A stretch of 64,000 bases of DNA, from assembly GCA_963678705.1 (NCBI GenBank), contig CAVMBN010000197.1, positions 248,001 to 312,000 of the forward strand, read 5' to 3'. The number at the start of each line of letters is the position of its first letter. Positions within the stretch are counted from its first letter, which is position 1. This DNA comes from Panorpa germanica (Eukaryota; Arthropoda; Insecta; Mecoptera; Panorpidae). Made by a program: the position numbers and the translations under genes. Of this stretch, positions 23,492 through 33,720 are shown one piece after another. Below the pieces are notes generated by a model, which was not told the DNA's origin, ran no database searches, and saw only the letters and a list, made by a program, of their open reading frames with translations.

Positions 23492-26257
23492 CTAATAGTT
23501 TAAGACTATCGATACGTCGGCGGGAACAGTAGGGCGTTCTATAATTGAACGCGGCATCTTGACTAATGTATAATCACTTGCCTGGTAGGATCCAAGTTCT
23601 CGTATCAGGGGGTTCGTGCTGGCTGGAAGAGATCTGTAAAAGGAAATTGCCTTTGCATGTGTAACACCTGCCAGTGTAGAAATGTGTAATTCGTGTCTGA
23701 TGCGTACATTGCGGATGTACCAACCACATCCCGCAATGCAGCGTAAAAGTTTATTTTGCACGGTTTCAAGGTGTTCAAAGTTCGGCGATTGACCCCATAT
23801 CAACGAATCGAAGAGTAACAGTGGCCTAATGTATGTCTTATAAATCAATAGTCGGTTCGGTATGCTCAATTTTGAATTTGCGTGCAGTAGCGGTCGTAGG
23901 ATAGCTATACGTTGGTTTGCTTTGTTTACACGACTCTCAATCTCAGGATTGAAATTGAGAGAGCGTGTAAACAAAGTACCTAAGTAAAGTATCCTAGGGA
24001 GCCATTCGCAACCTGTACGTGATATTGTAACGTTAGCAAGGTGCGTCAGTTTCCTGGATCTAGTGAAAAGTATACATTGTGTTTTTGACGCATTAATTTT
24101 AATGCGCCATTTTGTACAGAAACTGGTGACTCGATGTAACGCATTTTGTAAGTAAATAACGGCAAGTTGCAGATCTTTGGATCTAGATATGTAGGATTGA
24201 TCGTCGGCATACGTGGTCCTACAGATGGTTCTACCCAGATCCGGGAGGTCCGAGATATAGATGTTGTAGAGTATTGGAGAGAGGATACTGCCCTGTGGCA
24301 CGCCAGCACATATCTTGTATGTGCTGGAGTAATCCTTCTCTACTCTGACTGTAAATGTCCTGTTGCTAATGTAGGAATCTATAAACTTTATAAAAGTGGA
24401 TGGGAACTTCAACAAGTACATCTTATACAGCAACCCACGGTGCCATACAGTATCGAAAGCTCCCTGAACATCCAAGAAAGCACCTGCACAGTGTTCCCTT
24501 GCATTGAGCGCTTTTGCTACGTATTCGGTGACACGCAAAGTTGCGTGTGTGGTATTGTGTTTTTGTCTAAAACCAAATTGGTCATTAGACAAAATGTTGT
24601 GTCTTGTCAAGTATAATGTAAGACGTTCGTTGATAACTCTCTCCATCACCTTGGAGATAGCGGGTAATAGTGAAATTGGCCGGTAACTACTCAAAAGTTT
24701 TGGATCTTTCGTGCCTTTTCTAACAGGTACAACTACTGCGTGTTTCCATCGTGCTGGGAAGTGTTTGAAAAGAAGGCACTTATTGACTATGTTCGTCAGC
24801 AACGCGATTGGTTTCCGGTCGAGAATTTTGAAAAATTCGATTTGAATATCGTCAATGCCAGCAGATTTCCCATTCTTGCTATCCTGAATCAATGATTGAA
24901 TATGTTTACTGGTTGTATGCCCTAATAAAAACGTATCGCTACCGCCCATACTAGGAAATTCTGCCTCATACCATTCATTTACCCTTGAAGTAAAAACAGG
25001 ATCTTGAACATCCTCATGATCTTTAAATCCTGTAGCTAAGTGACTAGCGATCGCATCCGCTTTACTACGTGCGGAAAAACAAATACCATTCGGTGTTCGA
25101 ATCTCCTGTATTGAACGAAACGCTGGAAATAATTCTTTCGGTAATTTATGGAAGTTTTCGAAATCATTGCTACTATTCGCGACTTCTAATTTTGTTTGCC
25201 ATTCCAAGTTTTTGTGATTACGTATTTGTGTCCTGACGAGACGTCGCAGGCGTTCGTAGACAGTTTTATCCGAAGATCGCCGTCTACTCTGCCATAAGGC
25301 GCGAGTTCTCCTCATCAGGTGTATAGTCTGTACAATGTGCGGTGGTAGTGACTGTGAACGAACCTGATATGGCAAAATACTGCGTTTTATAGCCATATTC
25401 ATTTTGTCATTGAGAGATAAAATATTATCCTCAATGTCCAGGGTTGTGATCATTACTGGATTCGCAGTAGTAATGGATTCGTTCAACAGATGGCGGAAAG
25501 TGTTAGTGTCAATATTAGAAATACGAGGATTTCTTTGACACTTGTTTTTCTGGAGCTTGACGTGACAATCAAACTGAAGTATCACAGCACGGTGATCCGA
25601 ACTAAGGTGTGCAGATGTACTAATCTCTTTCGGGTAGAAAACGCCCTTAAAAAGGAAGATATCAAGAACGTCCGGAAGTGTACTGACCTGATATGGGTAA
25701 AGTGTAGGTGTTTCTGGGCCCATAACATCGACAGAATTATTAAACGCAAACGTTTGCAGCGTACGCCCGTGGACATTTGTCAAGCGGGAGTTCCACCTAA
25801 CGCTTTTTGCGTTTAAATCACCGCCGACAATTATGCGCTCATGTGTAGTGAAAAGTGTAACAAGGTTTTCGAGCAAAAGTCTCCGGGAAGGTGGACGGTA
25901 AACACTAGCAATTAAAGTATCTTGATTAGATACCTTAACCACTACGGCAGTTGTCTCTAGATACCCAAGGTTCTCAATACGTATAACAGTATGGGCCACC
26001 GACGGATGAATTATCAAAGCGGTGCCACCACCAACCCCATCGCGATCGCTTCTATAAAGTTTGTATGGATGAAATGAAATGTCTTCGTGTTGAGTGTTTA
26101 ATCTAGTTTCCTGAAGCAGTACAATATGTGGTTTTGATTCTTGTAAGAAGAGGGTCAATTCAGGCGTATTACCTAAAAGCCCATTTATATTAAACGTTAC
26201 TATTTTAAGTTTAGTAAATTTGTCCACATATCTAATATTATTATGATCCATTAACAT
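23492..26257 (-). CDS. Jockey-clade ORF2: endonuclease-reverse transcriptase (921 aa)
   Basis: The N-terminal APE-type endonuclease (about 15-235) shows FNINGLLGN, E52 in LLQETRL, SVYRPPS, GGDLNAK (D147, N149) and SSDHRAV (D222, H223). The reverse transcriptase (about 490-760) shows SYRPISLLPAISKVMERVI, FGFRQKHNTTHAT, AFLDVQGAFD (catalytic Asp region about 596-602), GVPQGSILSPILYN and YADD (684-687). No RNase H domain is evident. The protein would nick target DNA and copy the element RNA at the nick. The frame overlaps the end of ORF1; its ATG codons lie at 26255-26257 and 26249-26251, the second forming TAATG with the ORF1 stop, which suggests coupled translation. No catalytic residue appears lost. 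Confidence 0.95.
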   Translation of the reverse strand: MLMDHNNIRYVDKFTKLKIVTFNINGLLGNTPELTLFLQESKPHIVLLQETRLNTQHEDISFHPYKLYRSDRDGVGGGTALIIHPSVAHTVIRIENLGYLETTAVVVKVSNQDTLIASVYRPPSRRLLLENLVTLFTTHERIIVGGDLNAKSVRWNSRLTNVHGRTLQTFAFNNSVDVMGPETPTLYPYQVSTLPDVLDIFLFKGVFYPKEISTSAHLSSDHRAVILQFDCHVKLQKNKCQRNPRISNIDTNTFRHLLNESITTANPVMITTLDIEDNILSLNDKMNMAIKRSILPYQVRSQSLPPHIVQTIHLMRRTRALWQSRRRSSDKTVYERLRRLVRTQIRNHKNLEWQTKLEVANSSNDFENFHKLPKELFPAFRSIQEIRTPNGICFSARSKADAIASHLATGFKDHEDVQDPVFTSRVNEWYEAEFPSMGGSDTFLLGHTTSKHIQSLIQDSKNGKSAGIDDIQIEFFKILDRKPIALLTNIVNKCLLFKHFPARWKHAVVVPVRKGTKDPKLLSSYRPISLLPAISKVMERVINERLTLYLTRHNILSNDQFGFRQKHNTTHATLRVTEYVAKALNAREHCAGAFLDVQGAFDTVWHRGLLYKMYLLKFPSTFIKFIDSYISNRTFTVRVEKDYSSTYKICAGVPQGSILSPILYNIYISDLPDLGRTICRTTYADDQSYISRSKDLQLAVIYLQNALHRVTSFCTKWRIKINASKTQCILFTRSRKLTHLANVTISRTGCEWLPRILYLGTLFTRSLNFNPEIESRVNKANQRIAILRPLLHANSKLSIPNRLLIYKTYIRPLLLFDSLIWGQSPNFEHLETVQNKLLRCIAGCGWYIRNVRIRHELHISTLAGVTHAKAISFYRSLPASTNPLIRELGSYQASDYTLVKMPRSIIERPTVPADVSIVLNY

Positions 26258-28032
26258 AAGAATTGCATTAATGGTTGGAGATTCAAGTCTGGAAGAAAGG
26301 TATTAATTAAAGGTAGTACTGCTTTTAATAAAGTTTTAATTAGCGGTAAAATAGGTTTAATGGAGTTTATTAATGTCAGTATATCGAATGGTTGATCTGC
26401 AACTTGAAGATTTGGCTTCCTAGATCTAGAACGAGACCTAGAAAGCTGTGATTTTGAATGTTGACGTGTTGACGGAGGATTTTCAACAAAGGTTTGAATA
26501 TTAGAAATATTTGGTGTTATAATATTAGAGTAAATATCAGGGGCAAAATTTGTATTTGTAGTAGGGACACCTTTTGGTTCACTTATTTGATAATTTTTAT
26601 TTTTTTCATTTTTATTTTTATTATTTTTTTGATTATTTTTTGAATTTTTATTATTTTTATTATTATTTTTTGTTGCGTTATATGTTAATGGTGGACCAAA
26701 AGATTCCATTAATTTTAATTCATCCTCCGTCAATTTTGGCTGTGTCGGTAATGCAGGTTTAGGGGTTTGGATAATGGGAATAATATGGTGTGGAGCTTGA
26801 CTTGCTGTTGGTACTACTCCTGGTGCTGTTGCTGCGGTTGCTGGTGTTGTTGCTGATGTTGTTGCAATATTTCTTGCTTGTTGAGTCCAAGCGCTTCTAT
26901 TTGGAATGGGGGCATCCCGAAATTGTACTTGTTGTTGCGCAGGTGGTGGTCTTCGCTGTGCAGCAGGTTCTTGTCCAGGGATTTTGTTATTTTGTTGTAA
27001 TTTATGATTTTCAATGAGCCTCTCGCGTATTTTCATAAAAATCGGGCATCCTCTGTATCTGGCGTTATGGGGGCCATGGCATGAAGCGCATTTGTAATAT
27101 TGTTTTGCATCGGTTCTCCCAGACAGGGGGCATTTCTCAGTGGTATGCTTTCCTGCGCATAGCATACATGCATAATTGTTTCGACAAGCGATGCTGTTGT
27201 GTCCAAAACGTTGGCATCTGTGACATTGCGCAGGCACCATTCCACCAATGTATTCTTCCACTTTAGACGAATACATATTCATGAAAGTCTCATTTAATTT
27301 ATCAATTTTTTTGTTGTTTGCAGTATTAGGTAGAATGATTAAATATAGAGGCATCAATTCTCCTGTGCGCTGATTCTTAAGCTGATGAACACTAATGAAT
27401 GTAAGGTTTACTGCTGTTAGGTATTGCTCGATGGATGTGATCTTAGTGTTATATGGTAAACCTCTAATGACACGTTTTATGGGTAACTCACTTATATCGG
27501 TTGTCAATGCAGCGTATTTTACACTACTATTATCAAGTGCAGCAGTTGCTGCGCGATGTTGGTCGGTATTGTCAAAATAAATCTTTAGGACTCCCTTAAG
27601 ATTATCATTCTTCGTAATAAGTTTCTTAATATTTGTTACTTTCATTATCAGAATTGTTATATCATAGAGTGTCATATCTTGTACAAAAGGCACTTCTATA
27701 TGTGAAATCTTGCCAGTATATGGCTGCTTAACAGGTGGTATTATTGGGGTTGTCACTGTTTGGGATGGTTGGGATGGTAGGGTAGCTTTAGATGGTCCAG
27801 CAATAGCTAATTCATCTCCACTACCATCACTTGGTAAAGCTATTATTTGTGGAACATCGTCGCAGTCTCTGTCTACGTCCATTCCTGTTATGTCACTCAT
27901 AAACTGGCCTAAAGTGGGGGATGGTGGTCTGGGGTTTGTCATTGTCACTGGCTGTGATTTACTTTTTATGTCAGATTTAGTTTTGATAAGTTTTCGGCGC
28001 TTGCCTTGTAATAATGCTCTCTCCTGACTCAT
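26251..28032 (-). CDS. Jockey-clade ORF1: gag-like nucleic-acid-binding protein (593 aa)
   Basis: The N-terminal ~110 residues are basic and Ser/Pro-rich. The segment at 100-260 includes KRVIRGLPYNTKITSIEQYL, the pattern that precedes the zinc knuckles in Jockey-type ORF1. Three knuckles follow: CHRCQRFGHNSIAC (270-283), CMLCAGKHTTEKC (289-301) and CASCHGPHNARYRGC (315-329). After these come Gln/Ala-rich and Asn/Lys-rich low-complexity tracts and a hydrophobic C-terminus. Known ORF1 proteins of this clade bind element RNA to form the ribonucleoprotein. The stop TAA (26251-26253) overlaps the ORF2 start region. Confidence 0.92.
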   Translation of the reverse strand: MSQERALLQGKRRKLIKTKSDIKSKSQPVTMTNPRPPSPTLGQFMSDITGMDVDRDCDDVPQIIALPSDGSGDELAIAGPSKATLPSQPSQTVTTPIIPPVKQPYTGKISHIEVPFVQDMTLYDITILIMKVTNIKKLITKNDNLKGVLKIYFDNTDQHRAATAALDNSSVKYAALTTDISELPIKRVIRGLPYNTKITSIEQYLTAVNLTFISVHQLKNQRTGELMPLYLIILPNTANNKKIDKLNETFMNMYSSKVEEYIGGMVPAQCHRCQRFGHNSIACRNNYACMLCAGKHTTEKCPLSGRTDAKQYYKCASCHGPHNARYRGCPIFMKIRERLIENHKLQQNNKIPGQEPAAQRRPPPAQQQVQFRDAPIPNRSAWTQQARNIATTSATTPATAATAPGVVPTASQAPHHIIPIIQTPKPALPTQPKLTEDELKLMESFGPPLTYNATKNNNKNNKNSKNNQKNNKNKNEKNKNYQISEPKGVPTTNTNFAPDIYSNIITPNISNIQTFVENPPSTRQHSKSQLSRSRSRSRKPNLQVADQPFDILTLINSIKPILPLIKTLLKAVLPLINTFLPDLNLQPLMQFLC

Positions 28033-28317
28033 AATAAAGCGTATTATTGCTAACCCTCAATAGGGTTGCAAAATAAATTGAACAATATCCTATTTATAGA
28101 CAGAAATATATAATTTTCCAATATTATAATGCCAATATGGCCGTTGACAAATGTCAAAACAAATGAAAAATTTCAAAATATAATTTTAAATTTATATTTT
28201 TAAATAATATTGTATTTATGTAATTTCTGACCTTTTTATGCTTCAAACGTCTTCGCAATGCCTTCATATAACCTTTTTATCAATTATAATGATTTATTTA
28301 GTCAGGTCATTTATTTA

Positions 28318-28349
28318 TTGGGTCAGATGCATGTGTTTTACCCACTAGA
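28318..28349. repeat. Target-site duplication, right (32 bp)
   Basis: It is a perfect match to 22827-22858 at the 5' end of the Jockey element. Confidence 0.85.
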
Positions 28350-28574
28350 CTATATAGTACTATTAACAAAAGTATCAATTATTCTATATTTCTAAATACA
28401 TACTTACTTATTGAAAAAATTATGAAACTTTTATTTTTTCTATAAGAAAAAATGTTAATATTATAATATTTTTTCCTTAATAAGTGTGAAAGTTATTACG
28501 TTATATTTATTTCAGAAAAGGGAACAGAAATAAATTCTTGTGGCAAATGTTTTCAAGACGCATTCCAAACAAAC
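28350..28574. repeat. Right half of first copy of the 451-bp duplication, with decoy exon start
   Basis: It contains a copy of the exon-2 acceptor (TTTATTTCAG ending 28515) and the first 59 bp of exon 2, then jumps back to the start of the second copy at the ATTACG junction. Splicing here would read into a stop after about 35 codons. Confidence 0.8.
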
Positions 28575-29025
28575 ATTACGTATTTTATTTTAGCGCCAAA
28601 TACTACTTTTTTTTAGATAATGTGTTTTAAAGCTATTGGTTACTTAAAAAGAATTTTTTTTATATTAAAAAAGTACCTCGTAAGAAATGGGATATGGAAA
28701 TAAATGCTTTTTTACAAAAAAAAATATTTAAAAAAAATTCCTCTTCGAAGGCTCGAACGCTAGTCCTCTTGGGTCAGATGCATGTGTTTTACCCACTAGA
28801 CTATATAGTACTATTAACAAAAGTATCAATTATTCTATATTTCTAAATACATACTTACTTATTGAAAAAATTATGAAACTTTTATTTTTTCTATAAGAAA
28901 AAATGTTAATATTATAATATTTTTTCCTTAATAAGTGTGAAAGTTATTACGTTATATTTATTTCAGAAAAGGGAACAGAAATAAATTCTTGTGGCAAATG
29001 TTTTCAAGACGCATTCCAAACAAAC
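28575..29025. repeat. Second copy of the 451-bp duplication, leading into real exon 2
   Basis: It repeats 22634-22858 plus 28350-28574. Only this copy continues into the rest of exon 2 and its GTGAGT donor at 29164. Confidence 0.85.
28741..28806 (-). pseudogene. tRNA-like (SINE-head-like) sequence
   Basis: The minus strand reads TAGTCTAGTGGGTAAAACAC (A-box-like) and, at tRNA-like spacing, AGCGTTCGAGCC (B-box-like), followed by a run of eight T that could stop RNA polymerase III. The T-stem does not pair properly and no acceptor stem closes, so it is not a functional tRNA gene. A first copy (22801-22858 and 28350 on) is split by the Jockey element. Confidence 0.5.
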
Positions 29026-32024
29026 ATTCCAAAGGAAAATAAGCAAACGGCTCCAGTAACTATTAATACAGTTAATAGTTACAATTGTAATATTGTAAAG
29101 GCTTCCCAAAATTTGCAAAATATTAACGGACAAGGATTAAAGCAAAACGAATTACTAAGAGACGTGAGTAATATTAAATATGACAGACCTCTTTAATTTG
29201 GTAATCTTAATAATACATAACTTTCTATTATAATATATAATATTAATAATAAATTCCTTTTATGAGATATTTTTCTTTAATATAATTCATACATTTTTAA
29301 CAATAGAAAATTTTTAGGAAAATGATTGTTTAACATCCTCTGAGGAAGAGCCATTTCCAGCTTCTGATGAAGACTCACTTTACGTACCGAGTGATGAAGA
29401 GATAGAACAGGAAGCAGAAAATATTGTAAATGCTTCATATATATTATTTTTTTAAATTTGTTGAGCAGTTTGATTCATATGCCTTTTTAAAAGACATGAG
29501 ATTTTTACTAAACACTAATAAAATTATGTCCGTAATATTTTTAGGATACTTATGTAGCAAATTATGAAGAGGAAATACAAAAACCAGTAAGTCCTGTGAG
29601 TCCTTCACATATATCCCCAATATACCATGCAAGTGATAACCAACCTGAGCCCATAAATCTGGAAAATATTCTAACTACTAAAACAGGAGCCTCTCAGAAG
29701 AAAAACACTTATAAAAGAAAGCCAGACTTTTGTTATTTTTGTGAAGAAGAGGTTCAAAACTTTGCACGACATATACGAAGAAATCATCCACTTGAAATTG
29801 ATGTTGTGGAAATATTTTCAAAACCAATAAATAGCAAAGAGAGAAAAGATTTGATTACTATATTGAGAAGAAAAGGAAATTATTTGAAAAATGATAATAT
29901 AGGGATTAAACCTGTTAGAGAGTCATTATTGCCGGGGCAGTCTCTTATACCCTGTGAAAATTGTCTTGGATTTTTTTCAAGTAAGTTGCTTTATCGTCAC
30001 AGAAAAAAATGTGGGAAAAATTTAAGTAAAGAAAATTCATGTAAACTGTATGGATTTATAAAAGTCGATCAAAGATTGAGAGAAGAGGTTTTCCCTACAA
30101 TGAGAAATGATAAAATATCGTTAGTTGTCAAAAAGGATATCCTAATATGTGCTTTTGGAGCACGATATTTGAAAATTCACAGAGAAAAACATTTTATTAA
30201 TGTAACTTCACGTAAAATGAGAGAACTTGGACAACTATTCATTGAAATTAAAAAACTTGATCCCACGGTACAAAACTTATTCCATGTCTTACAACCAAAA
30301 AATTTTGATCTCTTAGTTCAGGCTTGTAAAGCAGTAGCTAACTATGATGCCGAAAAGGATACTTTTGGCTCTCCTACATTTGCTATGAATATTGCAACAT
30401 CTTTAAAGCAGTGCTGCGATATTGGTATTACATATGTTTTAAAAAAAAAAATTAATTACGGGACTATTTCGTCAGCTGAGGCCGAAGCCGATTTAAAAAC
30501 AATGAGTCATTTGCTCACAGCTAACTGGAGATTTGAAATTTCAGCTCAAGCAGCAAGTAATCTTGATCTAAACAAATGGAATAAAGTTACGATAGTGCCA
30601 TTAGCTAGTGATTTAAAACTGTTTAGACAATATTTATTAAAAATAGCAGATAATTCCCTTGCCATATTAACAAAAGATGAAAATAATGTTCAAGCATATT
30701 GTACTTTGTTAGAGTCCATTTATTGCCGGGTTATTTTACTGAATCGGAAGCGGCCTGGTGAACTTCAAAGAATGCAGCTGCATACATTCCTGTCATCAAA
30801 TAATGAGAAAAAAAGTTACGAGGAATTTAATGACACGATTTCCTGCACAGAAAAGATTCTACTAAGGAGCTAAAGATCCGTTTGCCATTACCGCTACTCG
30901 TCTGAGAAAACATTTAGCGACACTAAGCCAAGTTTTCAACATGACGGAAAACGAATTAGAACAACTGGCAACTTTTATGGGTCATACACCGGGTGTCCAT
31001 AAAAACTCATACCGTCTACCTGATGATATTTATCAAACGGCTAAAATATCAAAAATACTTTTATTAATGGAAAATGGAGATGCTGGTAAATATAAAGGAA
31101 AAATGTTAGATGATATTAATATTGACATGGAAAAAAATTTGTTGGAAGAAGAATATGTTGAAGATGACGAAGCCGAGACAATCGATAATGAAGATAGTTA
31201 TCCATTAGATAAAGATACCAGTGCTACATCTCTAGATACAGATACAATTACTATCAAAACTATCGATGGAAGTAAAAATAAAATACAAAAAAAGCGGCAC
31301 CTTGTTCCTTGGACAAGTGAACAAAAACAAACAGTTAAATTATTTTTTAAAAACCATATACAACAAATGAAACCCCCTAAAAGGGGAGAATGTGAAGAGC
31401 TAATTAAGCGTTATCCAGACATATTTAAAAATAAAAATTGGCTTAAAATTTAAGTTTTTATCCAAAATGAATATAAAAAGAAAATTATTTAAATATGAAT
31501 TGAAACGTTAAACAACAGTCTTCAGACTTTTGTGTTTATATTTTAACTATAATATTAATTACTTATATTTTAAATTTTTATTACTTTTTATGAATATTTA
31601 TCCTATTGTTAATTGCACTTTTTGTTTTTCATATACCTATATTTCATGTATTTGTTCAAATAAATTTTAGAAGACATTTTTATAAAACTGTATTTTCAAT
31701 ATATATTTTATTCTAATAAAGCAAATCGTATTCAACGAATGAACACCAAAAACCTGGCAACGTTGCACGGATGCAGTATTGTTAATACGGACGTAAAAAT
31801 GTATGGTGGACATAAAAAAATATACAACTAGATGCAGCAATATTATGAACATGAAAGGAGCTGGTAATGTGCGTGGCTGCCTGAGAAATTGAATATCTAA
31901 ATATCAACGTAGAAACAAGCGAAATAGTGGAACGTGACGCTGGAACCATAGAGAGTAATATATATGCCCAAGTTTCAGTATATCTATAGTATTTCTGGTA
32001 GACGCAATAAAGGCGGTTTCGTAC

Positions 32025-32045
32025 GCGGATGCGACAATGTTTCAA

Positions 32046-32049
<4 letters not shown>
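32025..32049 (-). repeat. Right terminal repeat of element C
   Basis: Inverted, it reads CATCTTGAAACATTGTCGCA, an imperfect match to the left end (shared CATC, CATTGT and GC.TCC). It abuts (TA)n. Confidence 0.55.

Positions 32050-32078
<29 letters not shown>
32050..32078. repeat. (TA)n microsatellite, right flank of element C
   Basis: About 14 TA units immediately follow the right terminus. Confidence 0.95.
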
Positions 32079-32079
<1 letters not shown>

Positions 32080-32080
<1 letters not shown>

Positions 32081-33064
32081 AGAAGATTGTGTTTTTTATT
32101 TTTGTTTTGTTACAATTAAGTAACTATAAACGCGAATAAAATATATTTAAAAAGACCGTGTTTATTATTTTTGTTTTGTTACTTTTAAGTGAATAAACGC
32201 GAATCAATTATTTTTAAAAACACCGTGTTGTTTATTTTTTCAAAAAATTAGAAATAAATTTAAAAATAAAAGAATATTCATTTTCAAAACATTCTTTTGT
32301 TCTACCAAAATCAATAAAGGTCAGTAGAAGAAAGCTTAAAATGTAGATACGTTATTCATCTAACAATTTGCAGCTTTAGATTTTGATTCGCGTTTATAGT
32401 TACTTACATAAAACGATTTAAACATAAAATACATGTTTTTTTCGTTAATATTTATCCTGCTGTATAGTATCGGTATCTATATTTCGCGAATCAAAAATGG
32501 TCAAGTATCGTTTTACCTTGAAGAAAAATAAGTTTTAAGAATTCTTTCTTTGAACCAGTATGTTTGTTACAATATTTTATCCCTTTATTCAATACCTCTC
32601 TCTATTTTCGTTTTTTTTTTCTTTCTCTTTTTAATGCACGGAGGTTTAGACTTTAGTTTAATTTAATCCAACCGTCTAGTTTTTAGCCGTTTTTGGAAAG
32701 TCCGAAAAGTCTGCAGAATAAATAAAAAACCGATTTTATTTATTCTTGTTAATCACATTTATAATATCAAAATATATGTTTCTTACGACAAATGTAAATG
32801 ATATTTTTCAACCTTTTCACAATAAACTCTTTCAAATCCTAATAAATGTATATTGGCGTTTCTATTTTATTAAATATCTAAATGTTGACTAAAATAGATA
32901 CTATTTTTGACTATAATTAAATTAAAAAGAATTGTAATTTTACATTAACAATTTTATAACTACTAGCAAAAATTTTAAAATTTGTTTATACTTTTCGACT
33001 GACTTTTCCACTGACTTTTTAAATTCTAAATCAATTTTTACAAATTTTGTATTTATTCTTGCAG
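32080..33064. other. Non-coding region with a short tandem repeat
   Basis: About 32085-32245 holds two to three copies of a ~70-bp unit (TTTTGTTTTGTTAC.. AAACGCGAAT). An inverted piece of it (ATTCGCGTTTATAGTTACTT) occurs at about 32384. The rest probably belongs to the intron upstream of the next gene, since 33065 follows a TTATTCTTGCAG acceptor. No upstream exon was found. Confidence 0.5.
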
Positions 33065-33720
33065 AATGGTAAGGAAAAATAGAAAAGCACATGTCCCACG
33101 GTGCAAACAATGCGTGCAAGAAACTGTGAGGCCTGTGAAAGAGTTGGACTCAAAAGCCTGTAAAAAATTGAGTGTTGGAACAGAACGTAAATCATCAAGC
33201 AGATTAAGCAAGCTAGTTCGTTCAGATAGCATAGAAACTTACTTAGCAAAGTTGCAACCATTAAATTTATCACGAAGTTCAGACTCTGAAGATGATAAAA
33301 ATGAAGCAGGAAGTAGACGTGATAGATTTTCTCAGCAAATAAATGAAGATAGCATCAAAGGTAATGTTATTGTTATTCCAATTGATCCAAAATATTTATA
33401 CGATTCCCCAAAAGATTTGAATGGTAGTTTCAATGTGTAGAATGAGCAAATGAGACAATCATCAAAAATCAACATAAAGAACTATTAGCCGATTTCAATG
33501 AAGGGGTTCAATTGAAATATTAAAACTAAATTTACTATATAAAATAAATAAATTTAACGTTTTTCATTATGTTACAGTCTATCCAAGAACTTCAACACCC
33601 AAAAAAAATAAAAAGTCCGATTTATTACTAGAAACTTCCAGACCCCATGACAATATTTTGGCTTTCTCCAGAAGCTGTAATAACCGTAGTGCTTTATTTG
33701 AAAGTGCAGAAAAATCAAAT

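Larger units (their letters stand above)
22859..28317 (-). mobile_element. Full-length Jockey-clade non-LTR retrotransposon
   Basis: This 5459-bp insertion on the minus strand carries both ORFs intact (28032-26251 and 26257-23492), a 285-bp 5' UTR and a ~630-bp 3' UTR, flanked by a perfect 32-bp target duplication. It lies in intron 1 of recombinase copy C, inside a tRNA-like sequence. No poly(A) is seen at the 3' junction. The 5' UTR (28033-28317) shows no TATA box. Intact frames and a perfect duplication suggest recent insertion and possible activity. Confidence 0.9.
22367..31491 (+). pseudogene. Crypton-like tyrosine recombinase gene, copy C (4 exons, internal deletion)
   Basis: Exons: 22367-22424 (ATG, GTAAGT donor; MNPASRAYKIL, homologous to copy A MNNARSLKIL), 28967-29163 (NSCGKCFQDAF, donor GTGAGT), 29318-29425 (acidic, SLYVPSDEE) and 29545 onward. 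All phases agree. Exon 4 has zinc-finger-like CYFCEEEVQNFARHIRRNH and CENCLGFFSSKLLYRHRKKC, and the first catalytic Arg (NRKRPGEL). About 200 bp are then missing at about 30868-30872, removing the catalytic-lysine strand and shifting frame. The frame resumes with TRLRKH, FMGHT and the Tyr, then a Myb/SANT-like tail with a stop at 31451-31453; similar coding continues to a second stop at 31491. Intron 1 holds the Jockey element and a duplicated piece of exon 2. It cannot make a full recombinase. Confidence 0.75.
21783..32049. mobile_element. Element C: diverged relative in opposite orientation (10.3 kb with insertions)
   Basis: The left end (CATCATTCTATCATTGTAGC) is similar to the A/B terminus. 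The right end, read inverted, starts CATCTTGAAACATTGTCGCA, a weaker match, and both ends abut (TA)n. The recombinase gene lies on the plus strand, so C is inverted relative to A and B. Removing the 5.46-kb Jockey insertion and its 32-bp target duplication leaves about 4.8 kb, close to the size of A. The terminal ~100 bp on the gene-5' side keeps the palindrome and spacing of A/B although the rest has diverged. Confidence 0.7.

Noticed and set aside
24167-24616. A 149-codon plus-strand frame within the Jockey element
   Set aside because: It is antisense to the reverse-transcriptase frame and is a shadow of it.
28741-28806. A genuine tRNA gene
   Set aside because: A- and B-box-like motifs and a T-run are present, but the T-stem mispairs and there is no acceptor stem. 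It is better read as a tRNA-derived repeat head.
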